This document shows, in pieces, positions 35,401-37,493 of a DNA stretch of 37,493 nucleotides. The DNA is from Prochlorococcus sp. AG-347-B23. GTDB taxonomy: Bacteria > Cyanobacteriota > Cyanobacteriia > PCC-6307 > Cyanobiaceae. Where the stretch lies: the NCBI GenBank assembly GCA_003281715.1, contig QCBE01000012.1:1-37493 (forward strand), given 5' to 3'. Made by a program: the position numbers and the translations under genes. Each line of letters begins with the position of its first letter. Position 1 is the first letter of the stretch. Below the pieces are notes generated by a model, which searched no databases, had not been told where the DNA came from, and saw only the letters and a program-made list of their open reading frames with translations.

Positions 35401-36024
35401 ATGGTAATAGATCATCCAATTTTTTTGGAAAGCATCAGATTCATAAGATCTAATTTATTAGCCAATGATCTAAATTATTTGGAAAAAAAAGTGTTAGAGA
35501 GATTAGTCCATACTTCAGGAGATTTTTCAGTTCAAAATCTTTTAAATTTTAGTGAAGGTGCTTGCGAAAAAGGACTTCAGGCACTTAAAAATGGTGCTCC
35601 GATTTTAACTGATACTGATATGGCAGCAGCAGCAATAAAATCCATGGCGGAAAATACTACTAGGAATAAAATATTCTCAGCTAGAATGTGGTTTGGAAAA
35701 AATAATCATACAAACTTAACTAAAACTGCATATGGCTTAAGTGAAGGTTGGAAGGAGTTATCCGATATCAATTTTGGAAGCAAATCACCCATTGTAGTTA
35801 TTGGCAGTTCGCCTACAGCGTTAACTTATTTAATTGATATTTTAGAGAATGCAAAAGATTTACCTAGTTTAATTATCGGAATGCCTGTTGGATTTATTGG
35901 AGTAGAGAAAAGCAAAAACAAACTAATTTCTAGCGATCTTCCTAGAATTGTGTTGAATTCAACTAGAGGAGGTGCAGCAATGGCAGCTGCTGCGGTTAAC
36001 GCCTTATTGAGGGAAACTATTTAA
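35401..36024 (+). CDS. cobH: precorrin-8X methylmutase (CobH/CbiC)
   Basis: This enzyme moves the C11 methyl group to C12 of precorrin-8X (or the cobalt form) to give hydrogenobyrinate/cobyrinate in corrinoid synthesis. Picocyanobacteria make their own corrinoid. The 207-residue length is normal. The catalytic histidine is H37 in RLVHTSGDFS, and the family blocks GAPILTDTDMAAAAI, SPTALTYLI, GMPVGFIGVEKSK and the end RGGAAMAAAAVNALLR are all present. It is a single gene divergent from holA; other cob/cbi genes are not in this window. Confidence 0.95.
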   Translation: MVIDHPIFLESIRFIRSNLLANDLNYLEKKVLERLVHTSGDFSVQNLLNFSEGACEKGLQALKNGAPILTDTDMAAAAIKSMAENTTRNKIFSARMWFGKNNHTNLTKTAYGLSEGWKELSDINFGSKSPIVVIGSSPTALTYLIDILENAKDLPSLIIGMPVGFIGVEKSKNKLISSDLPRIVLNSTRGGAAMAAAAVNALLRETI

Positions 36025-36055
36025 AAAGTATTTATTTTATAAAAATGTTAAAAAT

Positions 36056-37493
36056 CTACTTAATATCATAATTTAAGTCATTATTTTTTTCTAAAGAATT
36101 TAAAACTGATTTTGCTTTTTCTATAACTTCTTTTGGAACTCCTGCTAATTTAGCTGCTTCTATGCCATAGCTTTTGTTTGATCCCCCTTTAACAATCCTG
36201 TGGCTAAAAATTAGCTGATCGTTATTTTGTTCTACTAAAACTTGAAAATTTTGTATATTCGTATTTGAATTTTTTAAATAATTAAGCTCATGATAGTGCG
36301 TAGCAAAAATAGTATTACATTGAATTTTTTGTGCAAGATATTCACTTACTGACCAAGCTATTGAAAGTCCATCAAAAGTAGATGTCCCTCTACCTATCTC
36401 ATCAAGTAAAACTAATGAGCTAGAAGTTGCCTGATTTAGAATTGATGCAGTTTCAGACATTTCTACCATAAATGTTGATTGTCCAGATGATTGATCATCA
36501 ACCGCCCCAATTCTTGTGAAAATCCTATCTGCAATTTTGATTTCAGCTTTATTAGCGGGAACAAAGCTCCCAATTTGTGTGAGAATTTGTATTAAACCAA
36601 GTTGTCTTATAAAGCAACTTTTTCCGCTTGCATTGGGACCGGTCAATATAATTAATTTTTGAGTATCCTCAAAAGATATATCGTTTGCTACAAACTTTTT
36701 ATCACTTAACAATTGCTCTACAATTGGATTTCTTCCTGCGATAATTTTTGTACTATTTTTTGTCATTGAATCATTTATTGGTATTAATGAAGGTTTTATA
36801 AAATTGTTTTCTACTGAAGTAATTGATAAACCAAGCAGTGCATCAAGAGATGCTATGGATTTTGCGATTGATCTTATTTGTTTTGTTTTTTCAGCAACTA
36901 TATTTCTTAATTCGCAAAAAATTTCATATTCTTTTGATGAAGCTCTACTTTTTATTTGGAAAATCTTATTTTCTTTATTTTTAATTTCTGAAGTAATATA
37001 CCTTTCTTCATTAGTAAGTGTTTGCCTTTTGATCCAATGTTGTGGAGCTAAATTAACTTTTGACTTATTTATAGAAATGTAATAACCAAAATTTTTATGA
37101 AATTGAATTTTTAGGTTTGAAATTTTGCTAATTTTCCTTTCTTTTAATTCCTCTTTATTTAGCCACTCAGAGTAATCATCCATTAAATTGCGTAAACCAT
37201 CTAATATATTGTCAACACCATCGTGGATCATGCCTCCTTCACTAATGTTTAGAGGAGGATTTTCTATTAGCTTAAAACTTATAATATCGGCTAATTCTAA
37301 GAGTCCTTCATCAATATTTTTTAATTGATCAGTCCAATCTGGGAGATCATATTTAAATAATTCAATTATGGATTTTAGTCTAGGCAATTTTTTTAAACCT
37401 TCAGCTATTGCAATTAAGTCTCTGGGACTTGCATGACCTGCACAAGCTCTACCTGCAAGTCTTTCTAAATCCCCCATTGCTCTCAGTAAATTT
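36056..37493 (-). CDS. mutS: DNA mismatch repair protein MutS, C-terminal part (5' end outside window)
   Basis: The frame continues past the window edge, so only the C-terminal 478 or so codons are visible. They begin inside the core domain ([17 protein letters not shown]), include the clamp segment with [19 protein letters not shown], and hold the whole ATPase domain: Walker [18 protein letters not shown] (about 36602-36652), [17 protein letters not shown] block ([18 protein letters not shown]), Walker [13 protein letters not shown] (about 36371-36407) and ATHYHEL (36285-36306). The dimer region ends [19 protein letters not shown], with a short tail. The core and clamp pattern and the absence of a Smr domain mark it as MutS1-type, not MutS2. 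It is convergent with cobH, with a 31-nt gap. Confidence 0.95.
   Translation of the reverse strand, partial: NLLRAMGDLERLAGRACAGHASPRDLIAIAEGLKKLPRLKSIIELFKYDLPDWTDQLKNIDEGLLELADIISFKLIENPPLNISEGGMIHDGVDNILDGLRNLMDDYSEWLNKEELKERKISKISNLKIQFHKNFGYYISINKSKVNLAPQHWIKRQTLTNEERYITSEIKNKENKIFQIKSRASSKEYEIFCELRNIVAEKTKQIRSIAKSIASLDALLGLSITSVENNFIKPSLIPINDSMTKNSTKIIAGRNPIVEQLLSDKKFVANDISFEDTQKLIILTGPNASGKSCFIRQLGLIQILTQIGSFVPANKAEIKIADRIFTRIGAVDDQSSGQSTFMVEMSETASILNQATSSSLVLLDEIGRGTSTFDGLSIAWSVSEYLAQKIQCNTIFATHYHELNYLKNSNTNIQNFQVLVEQNNDQLIFSHRIVKGGSNKSYGIEAAKLAGVPKEVIEKAKSVLNSLEKNNDLNYDIK

Overview
The window reads as core chromosome of a marine picocyanobacterium, most likely a high-light Prochlorococcus. 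The basis is very AT-rich DNA with tiny intergenic gaps, cyanobacterial and plastid-type families (Ycf37-like, Ycf23/DUF561, UDP-sulfoquinovose synthase and SqdX, a cyanobacterial chorismate lyase, aspartokinase with four ACT domains, a glucolipid synthase of the Sll1377 type), and compact housekeeping operons. The assignment comes from protein families read by eye, not from a database search. I see no tRNA, rRNA, IS element, prophage, CRISPR array or intein, and no stretch over 300 bases lacks a gene.

Layout. 1-900: the end of an acidic/basic-tailed protein overlaps a convergent chorismate lyase gene (plastoquinone head group). 971-5806 (minus): mnmG, dnaB, rplI and a delta-9 acyl desaturase. 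5882-11617 (plus): an unknown protein with a possible helix-turn-helix, a YnbB-type PLP lyase 2 nt from gcvH, then gcvP and a small orphan protein. 11633-16122 (minus): sqdX and sqdB (sulfolipid), thiG, a Ycf37-like protein, rplT and rpmI. 16214-19069 (plus): a secreted SpoIID-family protein and a membrane glycosyltransferase that looks like monoglucosyldiacylglycerol synthase. 19071-24475 (minus): dnaX, clpX, clpP and tig. 24600-28596 (plus): asd, dapA and rnj. Then tilS (minus), a DUF561 gene and uvrB (plus), lysC and holA (minus), cobH (plus) and the 3' part of mutS (minus), which runs off the window.

How the genes work together. Three themes recur. Thylakoid membrane lipids: desC, sqdB, sqdX and the mgdA-like gene. 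The aspartate-to-lysine route: lysC, asd and dapA. Genome maintenance and proteostasis: dnaB, dnaX, holA, uvrB, mutS, tig, clpP and clpX. GcvH/GcvP serve photorespiratory glycine breakdown.

I did not find a convincing new defence or mobile system. The least explained items are the unknown protein at 5882-6580, the YnbB-gcvHP linkage, a SpoIID protein with a SPOR-like segment, an RNase J whose C-terminus resembles the cyanobacterial RNase E peptide that recruits PNPase, and two near-perfect odd palindromes in divergent promoter gaps.
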